Assembly: GCA_943325595.2 (NCBI GenBank)
Contig: CALPQA020000003.1
Location: 1-22,187, forward strand
Direction of reading: 5' to 3'
Length of the DNA: 22,187 nucleotides
Source of the DNA: Auritidibacter sp. Marseille-P8566
GTDB lineage: Bacteria > Bacteroidota > Bacteroidia > Flavobacteriales > Flavobacteriaceae
The notes beneath the pieces were generated by a model. The model was given only the letters and a program-made list of their open reading frames with translations. It did no database searches and was not told the origin of the DNA. A program made the position numbers and the translations under genes. Shown here piece after piece: positions 1 through 8,267 of this stretch (positions are counted from its first letter, which is position 1; every line of letters begins with the position of its first letter).

Positions 1-35
1 ATTGTTTGGAGTAATTAAAGAGTAAATAACAAGTT

Positions 36-677
36 ATGAATTATATTTTTATTGGTGCTCACTTAGATGATATTGAGCTGGCTGCGGGAGGATTAATTTC
101 CAAATTGATTTCAAAAAAACACAATGTAAAAATGCTTTGTTTGTCCAAATCTGATTATAAAAATTGGCAAGGAGAAACCTTAAGAGAAGTTGAGGAATCC
201 TTGAGTGAAGGTTTTGCCGCTGCTAAAGTATTAGGATGTGAATTGGAAGTTTTAGATTTTCCAACAAAAGATATTCCCTATGATTCAACAGTAGTTGAAG
301 CCATCGAGAAAAGATTGTACGAATTTAAGGCAGACATAATTTTTACACACAATATAAACGATACACACCAGGCGCATATTAATACGGCCAAAGCAACACT
401 TTCTGCGGCAAGAAGGTTCAATACAATTTATTTCTACGAACCTATTTATCCGTCTGGACGTTCTGTAATTCCATTTAATCCAGATGTTTATGTCAATATC
501 GATGGATTTTTAGATATTAAAGCTGAGGCTATCAGAGCACACAAAAGCCAGTACGATAAATATTCTGAAAATTGGATTGAAGCACTTATTGCAAGAGCCA
601 GATTTAGAGGTTTTGAAAACGGTATGCCTTATGCCGAATGTTTCGAAATTTGCCGGATGGAATTTTTTATTCCATAA
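36..677 (+). CDS. PIG-L (LmbE-like) family deacetylase
   Basis: A 213-residue protein of the PIG-L/LmbE metal-dependent N-deacetylase family, which removes acetyl groups from N-acetylated sugars or sugar conjugates. The N-terminal AHLDDIE motif (His9, Asp12) matches the family's metal-binding AHxDDxE motif. A second cluster at residues 105-114 (THNINDTHQAH) matches the conserved Asp/His region that carries the third metal ligand and catalytic residues. The C-terminal MPYAECFEI stretch resembles the family's closing YAExF motif. No signal peptide is seen, so it is probably cytoplasmic. It ends two bases before the WbqC-family start, so the two genes are co-transcribed. With that partner it is probably the tail of a surface-polysaccharide or nucleotide-sugar modification cluster that starts outside the window. 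The substrate cannot be read from the sequence. Confidence 0.88.
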   Translation: MNYIFIGAHLDDIELAAGGLISKLISKKHNVKMLCLSKSDYKNWQGETLREVEESLSEGFAAAKVLGCELEVLDFPTKDIPYDSTVVEAIEKRLYEFKADIIFTHNINDTHQAHINTAKATLSAARRFNTIYFYEPIYPSGRSVIPFNPDVYVNIDGFLDIKAEAIRAHKSQYDKYSENWIEALIARARFRGFENGMPYAECFEICRMEFFIP

Positions 678-679
678 AA

Positions 680-1363
680 ATGACAGTTTGCATCCATCAA
701 CCAGAGCATTTACCTTGGCTTGGGCTAATACATAAAATCGCAATTTCGGATACTTATGTTATTCTAGATAATGTTCAGTACAAAAAAAATTATTTCGAGA
801 ATAGAAATAAAATCTATACCAATCAAGGATGGAATTGGCTAACATTACCAGTCAAAATGAAAGGGCACATTGAAAAATCTTTTTTTGAAATGGAACTTGT
901 AGAAGGCTGGAAACGAAAATATGCAGCAACACTTTTACAAAATTACAGAAAGGCACCTTTTTTTAAAGATATTGAAAAGGTTCTTAATAGAATTGAAAAC
1001 TACGACGGAAATTCATTAGCCGATTTAAACATCTTAATTATTAAAGAAATCTGTTCTATTTTAGACATAAATACGCCGTTTGTTAGGGCAAAAGAAATGA
1101 ACGTAATTGGCAATAAAACGGAACTTTTGATAAGTATCCTGACGCAATTAGATGCGAAAGCGTATATTGTTGGCAAAAGTGGTTTTGACTACATGAATTT
1201 GAATCTTTTCAAAATCAATAATATAGAGCTGAAAACGCACCAATTTAACCACCCAAAATACATTCCATTTAATTTCCCAGAATTAACGGATTACCCATGT
1301 GCATTGGACGTAATCGCCAATCTTGGAAAAGAAAAAGTAAAGCAATTAATTTATTATAATTGA
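680..1363 (+). CDS. WbqC family protein
   Basis: A 228-residue protein of the WbqC-like family, often found in O-antigen and capsule clusters. Its biochemical role is poorly defined; an acyl or amino-sugar modifying function is commonly proposed. The N-terminus carries the family hallmark HQPEHLPWLG (residues 6-15), then LDNVQYKKNYFENRNKI. The reading frame is open back to an ATG at 638, but the start is placed at 680 because the HQP motif normally lies within the first ten residues and the 638 start would overlap the upstream gene by 40 bases. It begins two bases after the PIG-L stop codon, so the two are almost certainly one transcript. A strong hairpin terminator follows at 1441-1470. Confidence 0.85.
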   Translation: MTVCIHQPEHLPWLGLIHKIAISDTYVILDNVQYKKNYFENRNKIYTNQGWNWLTLPVKMKGHIEKSFFEMELVEGWKRKYAATLLQNYRKAPFFKDIEKVLNRIENYDGNSLADLNILIIKEICSILDINTPFVRAKEMNVIGNKTELLISILTQLDAKAYIVGKSGFDYMNLNLFKINNIELKTHQFNHPKYIPFNFPELTDYPCALDVIANLGKEKVKQLIYYN

Positions 1364-1440
1364 AAATAATAATAGAATTAATGTTCCTATTTAGATATGC
1401 AAAATATGTTTAGGAGTAATTATTTTTTTACATAGATAAT

Positions 1441-1470
1441 AAACGGCTAAAGTAATTTAGCCGTTTTTTT
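1441..1470 (+). terminator. Rho-independent terminator after the WbqC-family gene
   Basis: An 11-bp perfect stem (1441-1451 with 1456-1466) around a GTAA tetraloop, running into a T-tract (1464-1470). It lies between the plus-strand WbqC-family gene and the convergent minus-strand hydrolase. Read from the other strand the flanking T content is weaker, so it mainly serves the plus-strand transcript. It marks the boundary between the polysaccharide-synthesis tail and the uronate locus. Confidence 0.85.
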
Positions 1471-1500
1471 ATTTAAGTAAATTCTAAAATTGAATTTTTT

Positions 1501-2442
1501 TTATGGAGTTAAATAATTATGTGCTTTAAGCCAATTTTGACAATCGGTAGTCCAATAAAGACTCGTTTCTTTGACTCCCAAACCAAATCCATGACCACCT
1601 TTTTCGTACACGTGCAGTTCTGCCGAAACCGCATTCTTTTTTAGGGCCAAATAATAATTGAGGCTATTTTCAACTGGAACTGAGGTATCATCTGAGGCGT
1701 GAATCAAGAACGCAGGTGGCGTTGTAGAATTGACATGCAGTTCATTTGAAAATTTATTGATGAGGTCCAAACTAGGAGTACTTCCTAATAAATTTTCTCT
1801 TGATCCTTTATGCGTAATTTCATTGTTCATAGAAATAACGGGATAAAGTAATAGGGTAAAGTCAGGGCGGGCACTTGTGCTGTCTGTTGCCGGATATACT
1901 TTGTCGGCATAGCGAGTGGCCAATGTTGTTGCCAAATGTCCTCCAGCAGAAAACCCAATTATCCCAATAGCATTCTCTTTTAAATTCCATTTTTTGCAGT
2001 TTCTCCGAAGCACCCGAACGGCTTCTTGAGCATCTTGCAAAGGACCAACTGTTTTGTCTGTCATTATTTTATCGCTAGGCAAACGGTATTTCAAAACAAA
2101 GGCAGTGATTCCAATCGAATTCAGCCATTCGGCTACTTTTTTCCCCTCTTTATTCATTGACAAATGCGAATAGCCACCTCCTGGAAAAACGAGGACAGCT
2201 GTTCCATTAGAGTCTCCTTTTTTAGGAAGATAAACGGCTAGCGTTGGAATGCTAACCGCGCTGCTGCTTTGGAGCACATCTTCTTTATAGGTGTCTTTTT
2301 CCTGATATTCAGAAGCGCTAATTGAGCTTGGTATCGCTTGATTCCAAAGGGGAAGCACCTCGTCTTGCGCTTGAATTTTTTGGGATAGTCCAAGGGAGAA
2401 TAGGGTGCCAAATGCATAAATAAAGAACTTCAAATTTTTCAT
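1501..2442 (-). CDS. Secreted alpha/beta hydrolase, probable carbohydrate (acetyl) esterase
   Basis: A 313-residue alpha/beta hydrolase with an N-terminal signal peptide (about residues 1-26, ending QAQ), so exported to the periplasm or beyond. The probable triad is Ser165 in the GFSAGG nucleophile elbow, Asp252 in HASDDTSVPV and His284 in KGGHGFG. The oxyanion-hole motif is FPGGGY (residues 86-91) in place of the commoner HGGGW. This architecture is seen in Bacteroidota carbohydrate esterases annotated as acetylxylan esterase, BD-FAE-like or 'endo-1,4-beta-xylanase-like' hydrolases. Beside a pectin locus, de-esterification of acetylated pectin or another plant polysaccharide is the likeliest role, but that is inference. 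It diverges from the MFS operon across a 423-base gap. I found no TAnnTTTG box and no operator-like palindrome correctly placed for this gene. Confidence 0.8.
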   Translation of the reverse strand: MKNLKFFIYAFGTLFSLGLSQKIQAQDEVLPLWNQAIPSSISASEYQEKDTYKEDVLQSSSAVSIPTLAVYLPKKGDSNGTAVLVFPGGGYSHLSMNKEGKKVAEWLNSIGITAFVLKYRLPSDKIMTDKTVGPLQDAQEAVRVLRRNCKKWNLKENAIGIIGFSAGGHLATTLATRYADKVYPATDSTSARPDFTLLLYPVISMNNEITHKGSRENLLGSTPSLDLINKFSNELHVNSTTPPAFLIHASDDTSVPVENSLNYYLALKKNAVSAELHVYEKGGHGFGLGVKETSLYWTTDCQNWLKAHNYLTP

Positions 2443-2664
2443 TTTCTTAAATTAATTGTTAATATGTGTTGTAGTTATTTTGTATAAAATAGTCTTAGAA
2501 AAAACTTCGTGCTACTTTGTAAAATAGTTTTTTGACTCCTGCTTTGCTCGGAGTTCCCGAAAATAAAAAAGCAGCGAATGACAATCGTACATTTATAAAA
2601 CTACTAGCCCTTTTTTGCGAAATAGGTTTTAATTAATTGCTAATTTAAAATAATATTTAAAACA

Positions 2665-2695
2665 TTTGCAATGTAAAGATTAAAAAGTATATTTG
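2665..2695 (+). promoter_or_regulatory. Bacteroidota-type promoter for the exuT/gntP/garD operon
   Basis: A TTTG -33 element (2665-2668) and a perfect TAnnTTTG -7 element (TATATTTG, 2688-2695) are separated by 19 bases. This matches the known Bacteroidetes sigma-ABfr promoter consensus. The operator palindrome begins at the very next base, so it covers the expected transcription start. The MFS gene starts about 155 bases downstream, implying a long 5' leader. Confidence 0.75.
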
Positions 2696-2709
2696 TGCAA
2701 TCGATTACA
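2696..2709. promoter_or_regulatory. LacI-family operator copy 1 (TGCAATCGATTACA)
   Basis: A 14-bp near-perfect palindrome with a central CG, the general form of LacI-family operators. It directly follows the -7 box. It is the exact reverse complement of the copy at 15392-15405 and differs by one base from the perfect palindrome at 9903-9916. Repeated placement at catabolic promoters next to a lacI-type gene supports its being the target of the regulator at 14119-15147. Binding itself is inferred. Confidence 0.75.
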
Positions 2710-2865
2710 TTTTATAAAGTGAAATCCATAATCATAGTGGCAAATAGAATATCGCAAAGCATTGTAGCTATGGACTTCAAATTTTATAAATGGAATCGTT
2801 TTTTTTATAAAACAACTTTTTAATAAGTATAGATTTTCTATTAACCCAAAAAAATAACCTACACA

Positions 2866-4239
2866 ATGAAAGAAACGAACAAAGGTATTGGAAATTATCG
2901 GTGGACTATTTGCGGATTGCTTTTCTTTGCTACCACAGTCAACTATTTAGACCGCCAGGTCCTTAGTTTATTAGCACCAAGTTTATCCAAAGAATTCAAT
3001 TGGTCCAATAGCGATTATGCGAACATTACCGCTGTCTTTCAGTTTATCTATGCTATATCCATGCTTTTTGCCGGTAGAATCATTGATAAATTAGGAACTA
3101 AAAAAGGGTATATTTTAGCCATTACGGTTTGGTCTTTAGGTGCCATCATGCATGCGTATTCGCTACCTGTAGGAACCGCATTTTCAACTTTTATGGTTTG
3201 GATTGGGCTAGGAGCAGTGCCTGTTTCAATAGCAGGTTTTATGCTTTCTAGAGCAGTATTAGGTTTTGGTGAATCTGGAAATTTCCCTGCAGCAATTAAG
3301 GCTGTGGCTGAATATTTCCCTAAAAAAGAACGTTCGTTTGCTACGGGTATTTTCAATTCGGGTTCCAATGTTGGAGCGATATTAGCACCTTTAACGGTTC
3401 CAGTAATTGCAGTGAATTACGGTTGGGAATTTGCATTCATCCTTGTAGGAGCTATTGGTTTTCTTTGGGTGATTTTCTGGTTTTTATTGTACGAAATTCC
3501 CTCAAAACAAAAAAAATTATCAAAAGCTGAATTCGATTATATTCAAGATGATGAAACGATAGTTGTTGAAAATACGGAGGAGCCTAAAGAAGAAAAAGTA
3601 GCTTGGTTCAAGTTATTGGGATACAAACAAACATGGGCTTTTGTTTTTGGAAAATTCATGACCGATGGGATTTGGTGGTTCTTTTTATTCTGGTTGCCAA
3701 AATACCTTGAAGCACAGTTTGATATGAAAGGAACCGACATTGTTATTCCATTAGCGGTCTTATATAGCATGACCATGGTTGGAAGTATCGGTGGAGGCTG
3801 GTTTCCTGTTTATTTCATTAGAAAAGGATACACACCCTATGACGGAAGGTTAAGAGCGATGTTTTTTATTGCATTATTTCCATTGGTAGTTTTGTTGGCG
3901 CAGCCTTTGGGACATATTAGTTTCTGGATTCCAGTACTTTTAATTGGAGTTGGCGCCTCTGCGCACCAAGCGTGGTCGGCTAATATTTTCACAACCGTTT
4001 CGGATATGTTTCCTAAAAAAGCTATTGGTTCCATAATCGGAATTGGAGGAATGGCTGGTGGACTTGGAGGCGTTTTAGTTTCTAAATTAGGAGGGTATTT
4101 ATTTGATTATTATGATAGTTTAGGGCACATTCAAACAGGGTATACTATTATGTTTTTCATCTGCGCGGTTGCCTATTTGGTAGCATGGACCGTGATGAAA
4201 GCATTGGTACCAAAATACAGTCCTATTACGGATTTGTAG
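2866..4239 (+). CDS. MFS transporter, ExuT-like hexuronate permease
   Basis: A 457-residue, strongly hydrophobic major facilitator of the anion:cation symporter (ExuT/GudP) type with about 12 membrane segments. Family-typical stretches are VNYLDRQVLSLLAPSL (residues 25-40), GRIIDKLGTKKGY (70-82, the loop 2-3 motif), GFGESGNFPAAIKA (133-146) and FPKKERSFATGIFNSGSNVG (151-170). The last resembles the ExuT/GarP/GudP signature. An extended hydrophobic stretch lies between residues 100 and 128. It would import a hexuronate (galacturonate or glucuronate) or a hexarate across the inner membrane, and sequence alone does not separate these. It is the first gene of the operon behind operator copy 1 and is followed after 40 bases by a second permease of a different family. 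Confidence 0.85.
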   Translation: MKETNKGIGNYRWTICGLLFFATTVNYLDRQVLSLLAPSLSKEFNWSNSDYANITAVFQFIYAISMLFAGRIIDKLGTKKGYILAITVWSLGAIMHAYSLPVGTAFSTFMVWIGLGAVPVSIAGFMLSRAVLGFGESGNFPAAIKAVAEYFPKKERSFATGIFNSGSNVGAILAPLTVPVIAVNYGWEFAFILVGAIGFLWVIFWFLLYEIPSKQKKLSKAEFDYIQDDETIVVENTEEPKEEKVAWFKLLGYKQTWAFVFGKFMTDGIWWFFLFWLPKYLEAQFDMKGTDIVIPLAVLYSMTMVGSIGGGWFPVYFIRKGYTPYDGRLRAMFFIALFPLVVLLAQPLGHISFWIPVLLIGVGASAHQAWSANIFTTVSDMFPKKAIGSIIGIGGMAGGLGGVLVSKLGGYLFDYYDSLGHIQTGYTIMFFICAVAYLVAWTVMKALVPKYSPITDL

Positions 4240-4279
4240 CGATTAGTCAAAAAAATTCAATCCTCTAATATATGCAGTT

Positions 4280-5713
4280 ATGGATCCAATTTATATCATA
4301 TTAATAGGAACTTTAGTGGTTCTTTTTTGCATTATTGTCTTGAAACTACACGCCGTTATTTCGTTGCTTTTAGCGGCTTTAATTACGGGTTTATTAACTT
4401 CTTCTGATCTTATTTATCAATATGCGATTCATAAAGGAATGTCTATTGAAGACGCCCAGACGTTGTCTACGGATAGTATTGGGAAACGATTAGCAGATGC
4501 CTTTGGAAACACCAGTGGAAAAATCGGTATTTTAATTGCTTTAGGTTCCATCATTGGCGCTTGTTTGATGAAAAGTGGTGGTGCTGAGCGTATTGTGCGC
4601 AGCTTTTTGGGATTGTTTGGCAAGAAGAATGCTTCTTTGGCCTTGATGAGCGGAAGTTTCTTATTGTCAATTCCTGTGTTTTTTCAAACAGTTTTTTATC
4701 TGATGTTGCCCTTAATAAAAAGTTTAGGAATACACAGTCCAAAAAAATACAGTCTTTATCTAATGATGGTTATTGCCGGTGGCGTGATGGCTCATTCTTT
4801 AGTCCCGCCAGCTGCAGGTCCCTTATTTGTTGCTCAAGCTTTGGGAATAGATACCGGAACCATGATTATTGGAGGGTTTGCTATTGGAATATTTACCAGT
4901 TTATGCGGTTATGTCTATGCGCTTTGGGCCAATAAAAAATGGGATTTACCCATGCGCGACACAGCAGATGTTAGCATTGATGATCTTAAAGCGTTGTCCG
5001 AAAAAGACAATTCAGAATTACCAGGTTTATGGATTTCAGTTCTTCCGGTTGTTCTTCCATTAGTTTTAATAACAGCGCATTCGCTTTCTGATTTGTCAGA
5101 TAAAGCAAGCCAGGCCCACATGAGTGCATTTCAAAAAAACTGGATTTCTGTTTTTTCTGTTTTGGGTGATCCCAATATTGCCTTGGCAATTTCTGCCGCA
5201 ATCGCTTTGTTTTTATTGTCTTCAAGACTAAAGAATACCAAGAATTTTCAAAAAGTAGTTGCCGAATCGATTAGTAGTGCTGGTGTGATTATTTTGATAA
5301 CCACGGCCGGAGGTGTTTTTGGGAAAATGCTCGAACAAACCGGAATCGGAATCAGTTTGGGAAGCTTGGCATCAAGTTACCAGATGGCCGTTTTGCCTTT
5401 GGCTTTTTTTATCACGGCTGCCGTTCGTACCGTTCAAGGTTCGGCCATGGTAGCAATGGTAACTGCTGCGGGGGTTATGAGTGGTATTAGCAGTGCCGGT
5501 TTAGAATTCAATACTGTATATGTGGCTTTGGCCATAGGATGTGGTTCAAAAATATTTACTTGGATGAACGATAGTGCTTTTTGGATTGTAACCGAAATGT
5601 GTGCGATGGAAGAAAAGGAAACCATTCGTCATTTCTCCTTTCTCTCCATGGTAATGGGGTTTTCAGGTTTGATTATTATTATGGTTCTTTCTAAATTTTT
5701 ACCTTTTATTTAA
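4280..5713 (+). CDS. GntP family permease (sugar-acid:H+ symporter)
   Basis: A 477-residue polytopic membrane protein of the GntP gluconate permease family. The N-terminal two-helix start (residues 1-40), SGGAERIVR (99-107) and the [12 protein letters not shown] segment (171-182) are typical of the family. The length is slightly above the usual 440-450 residues. Family members import gluconate and related sugar acids with protons. The gene lies 40 bases after the ExuT-like permease and only five bases before garD, so it is in the same operon. A hexarate such as galactarate, or an aldonate, is a reasonable substrate guess, but nothing in the sequence settles it. Confidence 0.87.
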   Translation: MDPIYIILIGTLVVLFCIIVLKLHAVISLLLAALITGLLTSSDLIYQYAIHKGMSIEDAQTLSTDSIGKRLADAFGNTSGKIGILIALGSIIGACLMKSGGAERIVRSFLGLFGKKNASLALMSGSFLLSIPVFFQTVFYLMLPLIKSLGIHSPKKYSLYLMMVIAGGVMAHSLVPPAAGPLFVAQALGIDTGTMIIGGFAIGIFTSLCGYVYALWANKKWDLPMRDTADVSIDDLKALSEKDNSELPGLWISVLPVVLPLVLITAHSLSDLSDKASQAHMSAFQKNWISVFSVLGDPNIALAISAAIALFLLSSRLKNTKNFQKVVAESISSAGVIILITTAGGVFGKMLEQTGIGISLGSLASSYQMAVLPLAFFITAAVRTVQGSAMVAMVTAAGVMSGISSAGLEFNTVYVALAIGCGSKIFTWMNDSAFWIVTEMCAMEEKETIRHFSFLSMVMGFSGLIIIMVLSKFLPFI

Positions 5714-5718
5714 CAAAA

Positions 5719-7269
5719 ATGTCTATCAATACTATATTAATAAAAACGACTTCTTTAGATAATGTTGGAATTGTTGCCAATCCAAATGGTTTACCCGAAG
5801 GAACGGTGCTACAAGACGGCATCGTCTTATCACAATATGTTCCGTCAGGTCATAAAGTAGCTTTATGCGCTATTGCTGTTGGTGAAAAAATTATCCGTTA
5901 TGCTCAAACTATAGGCTTTGCCAATACATTAATACAACAAGGAGAATGGATTGATGAATCTAAAATGACCTTGCCTAATCCACCTGATTTAAAATTTATT
6001 TCCTTGCCAGATGCCATTGAACCAAAAATAGAACCTTTGGAAGGATACACTTTCGAAGGCTATCGCAATTCGGATGGTAGCGTAGGAACCAAGAATGTTT
6101 TGGGAATTACAACCAGTGTACAATGTGTGGCTGGTTTAACGGAACATTTAGTAAAAAAAATAAAACAAGAATTACTGCCTTTATATCCAAATGTAGATGA
6201 TGTCGTAGCGCTGAATCACACGTATGGATGCGGAGTTGCTATCAATGCGCCCGCTGCAATTGTTCCAATACGAACGATTCAGAATATTGCAACAAATCCT
6301 AATTTTGGCGGCGGAATAATGGTTATCGGTTTAGGTTGTGAAAAGCTAAGACCGGAAACGCTGTTACCACAAAAAAAGGAAGGTGTTGCTACCGATTCGG
6401 ATGGTTATTCGAGTATAACTTACATGCAAGACGATTCCTTTCACGGATTTAATAATATGGTTGAGGGAATTATGAAAACCGCCGAAACTCATTTGAAAAG
6501 TTTAAATAAACGCAAAAGAGAAACGTGTCCCGCTTCGGATTTAGTGGTCGGAATGCAGTGCGGCGGAAGTGATGCTTTTTCTGGTTTGACTGCCAATCCA
6601 GCGGCGGGTTTTGCAACTGATTTAATTGTAAGAGCGGGAGGAAGCGTTATGTTTTCGGAAGTTACAGAGGTTAGAGATGCAGTTCATTTATTGGTTCCAA
6701 GAACGATTAATCCTTCGGTGGGAAGTGCACTTTTGGACGAAATGAAATGGTATGATGACTATCTTTTGCAAGGTCAGGTAGATCGAAGTGCCAATACAAC
6801 TCCAGGAAATAAACTAGGTGGATTGAGTACCATCGTCGAAAAAGCGTTGGGTTCTATTATAAAATCGGGTACCAGTCCAATTGTAGATGTTCTTGGTCCT
6901 GGCGAAAAAATTCGCAAAAAAGGATTGTCATTCGCCGCAACACCAGCAAGTGATTTTGTTTGCGGAACACTTCAATTGGCTTCCGGAATGAACATGCACG
7001 TATTTATGACCGGTAGAGGAACGCCCTATGGATTGTCGATGGTACCGGTTATTAAAGTCGGTTCTAACTCAACATTGAGTCAACGATGGTTCGATTTAAT
7101 TGATTTGGATGCCGGGCAAATAGCAACGGGAGAGAAATCTATTGAGGAAATGGGATGGGAATTATTTTTACTAATCCTCGATGTTGCCAGCGGAAAAAAG
7201 AAGGTGGCCTGCGATAAATTAGGTTTACATAATGATTTGGTTTTGTTTAATCCAGGGCCATTAACATAA
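5719..7269 (+). CDS. garD: Galactarate dehydratase
   Basis: A 516-residue member of the UxaA/GarD dehydratase family, which dehydrates galactarate to 5-dehydro-4-deoxy-D-glucarate. It has an N-terminal SAF-like domain (about residues 11-80, with GHKVAL at 44-49) and a large C-terminal catalytic domain. It looks like GarD rather than altronate dehydratase UxaA. As I recall the E. coli GarD sequence, similarity is close over most of the length: [20 protein letters not shown] (107-126), [15 protein letters not shown] (166-180), VIGLGCEKL (202-210), [20 protein letters not shown] (267-286) and the C-terminal [10 protein letters not shown]. The overall length also matches GarD. Context agrees, because the next two genes encode the enzymes that consume its product. 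Annotation pipelines may label it altronate dehydratase through the shared family; that is the alternative to exclude. Confidence 0.88.
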   Translation: MSINTILIKTTSLDNVGIVANPNGLPEGTVLQDGIVLSQYVPSGHKVALCAIAVGEKIIRYAQTIGFANTLIQQGEWIDESKMTLPNPPDLKFISLPDAIEPKIEPLEGYTFEGYRNSDGSVGTKNVLGITTSVQCVAGLTEHLVKKIKQELLPLYPNVDDVVALNHTYGCGVAINAPAAIVPIRTIQNIATNPNFGGGIMVIGLGCEKLRPETLLPQKKEGVATDSDGYSSITYMQDDSFHGFNNMVEGIMKTAETHLKSLNKRKRETCPASDLVVGMQCGGSDAFSGLTANPAAGFATDLIVRAGGSVMFSEVTEVRDAVHLLVPRTINPSVGSALLDEMKWYDDYLLQGQVDRSANTTPGNKLGGLSTIVEKALGSIIKSGTSPIVDVLGPGEKIRKKGLSFAATPASDFVCGTLQLASGMNMHVFMTGRGTPYGLSMVPVIKVGSNSTLSQRWFDLIDLDAGQIATGEKSIEEMGWELFLLILDVASGKKKVACDKLGLHNDLVLFNPGPLT

Positions 7270-7295
7270 AATATAAATATTAAAAATTATTTAGA

Positions 7296-8219
7296 ATGGG
7301 ACAATCTTATACCAGAATTGAAAATGCTTTGCGCGACGGATTATTATCTTTTCCGATAACCGATATGGATGAAAAAGGGCAGTTTAATGCTGTAACTTTT
7401 GCCGACAGATTGGAATCATTTGTGAGTCATGAAGTTTCTGCAGTATTTGTTGCAGGTGGAACAGGGGAGTTTTTCTCTCTTTCAAAGGAAGAATACAAAC
7501 AAATTGTTGGGGTAACTTCGAAAATTGTAAACGGAAGAGTTCCTACCGTTTCTAGTGTTGGAAGAAGTATTCCTGAAGCTATCAAATTTGCCAAAATTGC
7601 GGAAGAGGCAGGAATAGATGCCTTACTTTTGATGCCTCCTTATCTTACCGAATGTCCTCAAAGCGGCATCGTGGAGTATGCTAAAACCATCATGCAAAAC
7701 ACAAATTTGCCAGTGATTTATTATAACCGTGCGAACGGAATATTGTCTGGTCAACAGATAAAAAAATTAGCAGATGCTTGTCCAAATTTCATCGCTTTGA
7801 AAGATGGAACAGGAGTTATTGAAGAATTAAACGCAACAATAAAAACAATCGGAGACAGACTGGTTTATATTGGTGGTGTTCCTACTGCCGAAATTATTTC
7901 GGAAGCCTATTTGTCGATTGGTGTGAATACCTATTCTTCGGCAGTGTTTAATTTTGTTCCAAGATTAGCCAATCACTTTTATAAATCATTACGAGCCGGA
8001 GATACTGAAACGGTGAACAAAATAATAAAAGAATTTTTTGTTCCTTTTATTCGTTTAAGAAGCAACAACCAAGGCTATTCTGTTAGTTTAATTAAAGCTG
8101 GTTGCCAATTAATTGGGAAAAGCGCAGGAGATGTCCGCGCTCCATTAATTATGCCAACTGCAGCCGAAATGCTTGAGCTTCAAAAAATTATAGATAAAGA
8201 AGAAGAACTTCTACAATAA
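7296..8219 (+). CDS. kdgD: 5-dehydro-4-deoxyglucarate dehydratase
   Basis: A 307-residue (beta/alpha)8 protein of the DapA/NanA class I aldolase superfamily. The proposed reaction is decarboxylating dehydration of 5-dehydro-4-deoxyglucarate to 2,5-dioxopentanoate (2-oxoglutarate semialdehyde). Visible features are GGTGEF (residues 54-59, carboxylate binding), Tyr143 in VIYYNRANG and the Schiff-base Lys169 in FIALKDGTG. The IALKDGTG and YYNRANG forms are typical of the KdgD subgroup rather than dihydrodipicolinate synthase. It sits 26 bases after garD and before an aldehyde dehydrogenase that would oxidise its product. The same order of functions is known from bacterial glucarate/galactarate operons. 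A generic DHDPS-family label would be the less precise alternative. Confidence 0.88.
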   Translation: MGQSYTRIENALRDGLLSFPITDMDEKGQFNAVTFADRLESFVSHEVSAVFVAGGTGEFFSLSKEEYKQIVGVTSKIVNGRVPTVSSVGRSIPEAIKFAKIAEEAGIDALLLMPPYLTECPQSGIVEYAKTIMQNTNLPVIYYNRANGILSGQQIKKLADACPNFIALKDGTGVIEELNATIKTIGDRLVYIGGVPTAEIISEAYLSIGVNTYSSAVFNFVPRLANHFYKSLRAGDTETVNKIIKEFFVPFIRLRSNNQGYSVSLIKAGCQLIGKSAGDVRAPLIMPTAAEMLELQKIIDKEEELLQ

Positions 8220-8267
8220 TATATACCCCCTCGTTTCTATTTTTAGAAATGGATTAATACAAAAATT

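Larger units (their letters stand above)
2443..2865. other. Divergent intergenic region, hydrolase / exuT-like operon
   Basis: 423 bases without a convincing gene. It holds a promoter and LacI-type operator for the rightward operon (2665-2709) and a long AT-rich leader of roughly 150 bases. That leader contains an A/T-only inverted repeat (2782-2790 with 2804-2812). At 2534-2555 there is a short GC-richer imperfect hairpin of unknown function. No clear promoter for the leftward hydrolase is visible. Confidence 0.7.

Noticed and set aside
1..35. Possible end of an upstream gene at the window edge
   Set aside because: Stops occur in several frames within 35 bases and no frame can be preferred.
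638..679. Upstream ATG start for the WbqC-family gene
   Set aside because: It would overlap the PIG-L gene and push the conserved HQP motif away from the N-terminus; the 680 start fits the family.
3048..3368. Antisense open frame within the MFS gene and similar frames elsewhere
   Set aside because: Low-complexity shadows of well-supported genes on the other strand, with no recognisable domains or initiation signals.
5256..5269. AATCGATT core inside the GntP-family gene
   Set aside because: Only the central eight bases match; the outer TG/CA bases are absent and it lies within coding sequence.
5719..7269. Calling this gene altronate dehydratase (uxaA)
   Set aside because: The length, N-terminus and long stretches resemble GarD, and the following kdgD and semialdehyde dehydrogenase use the GarD product.
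8234..8249. TTTCTA-TTTT-TAGAAA hairpin between kdgD and the aldehyde dehydrogenase as a terminator
   Set aside because: The stem is only six mostly A/T pairs and no T-tract follows, so it is unlikely to end the transcript.
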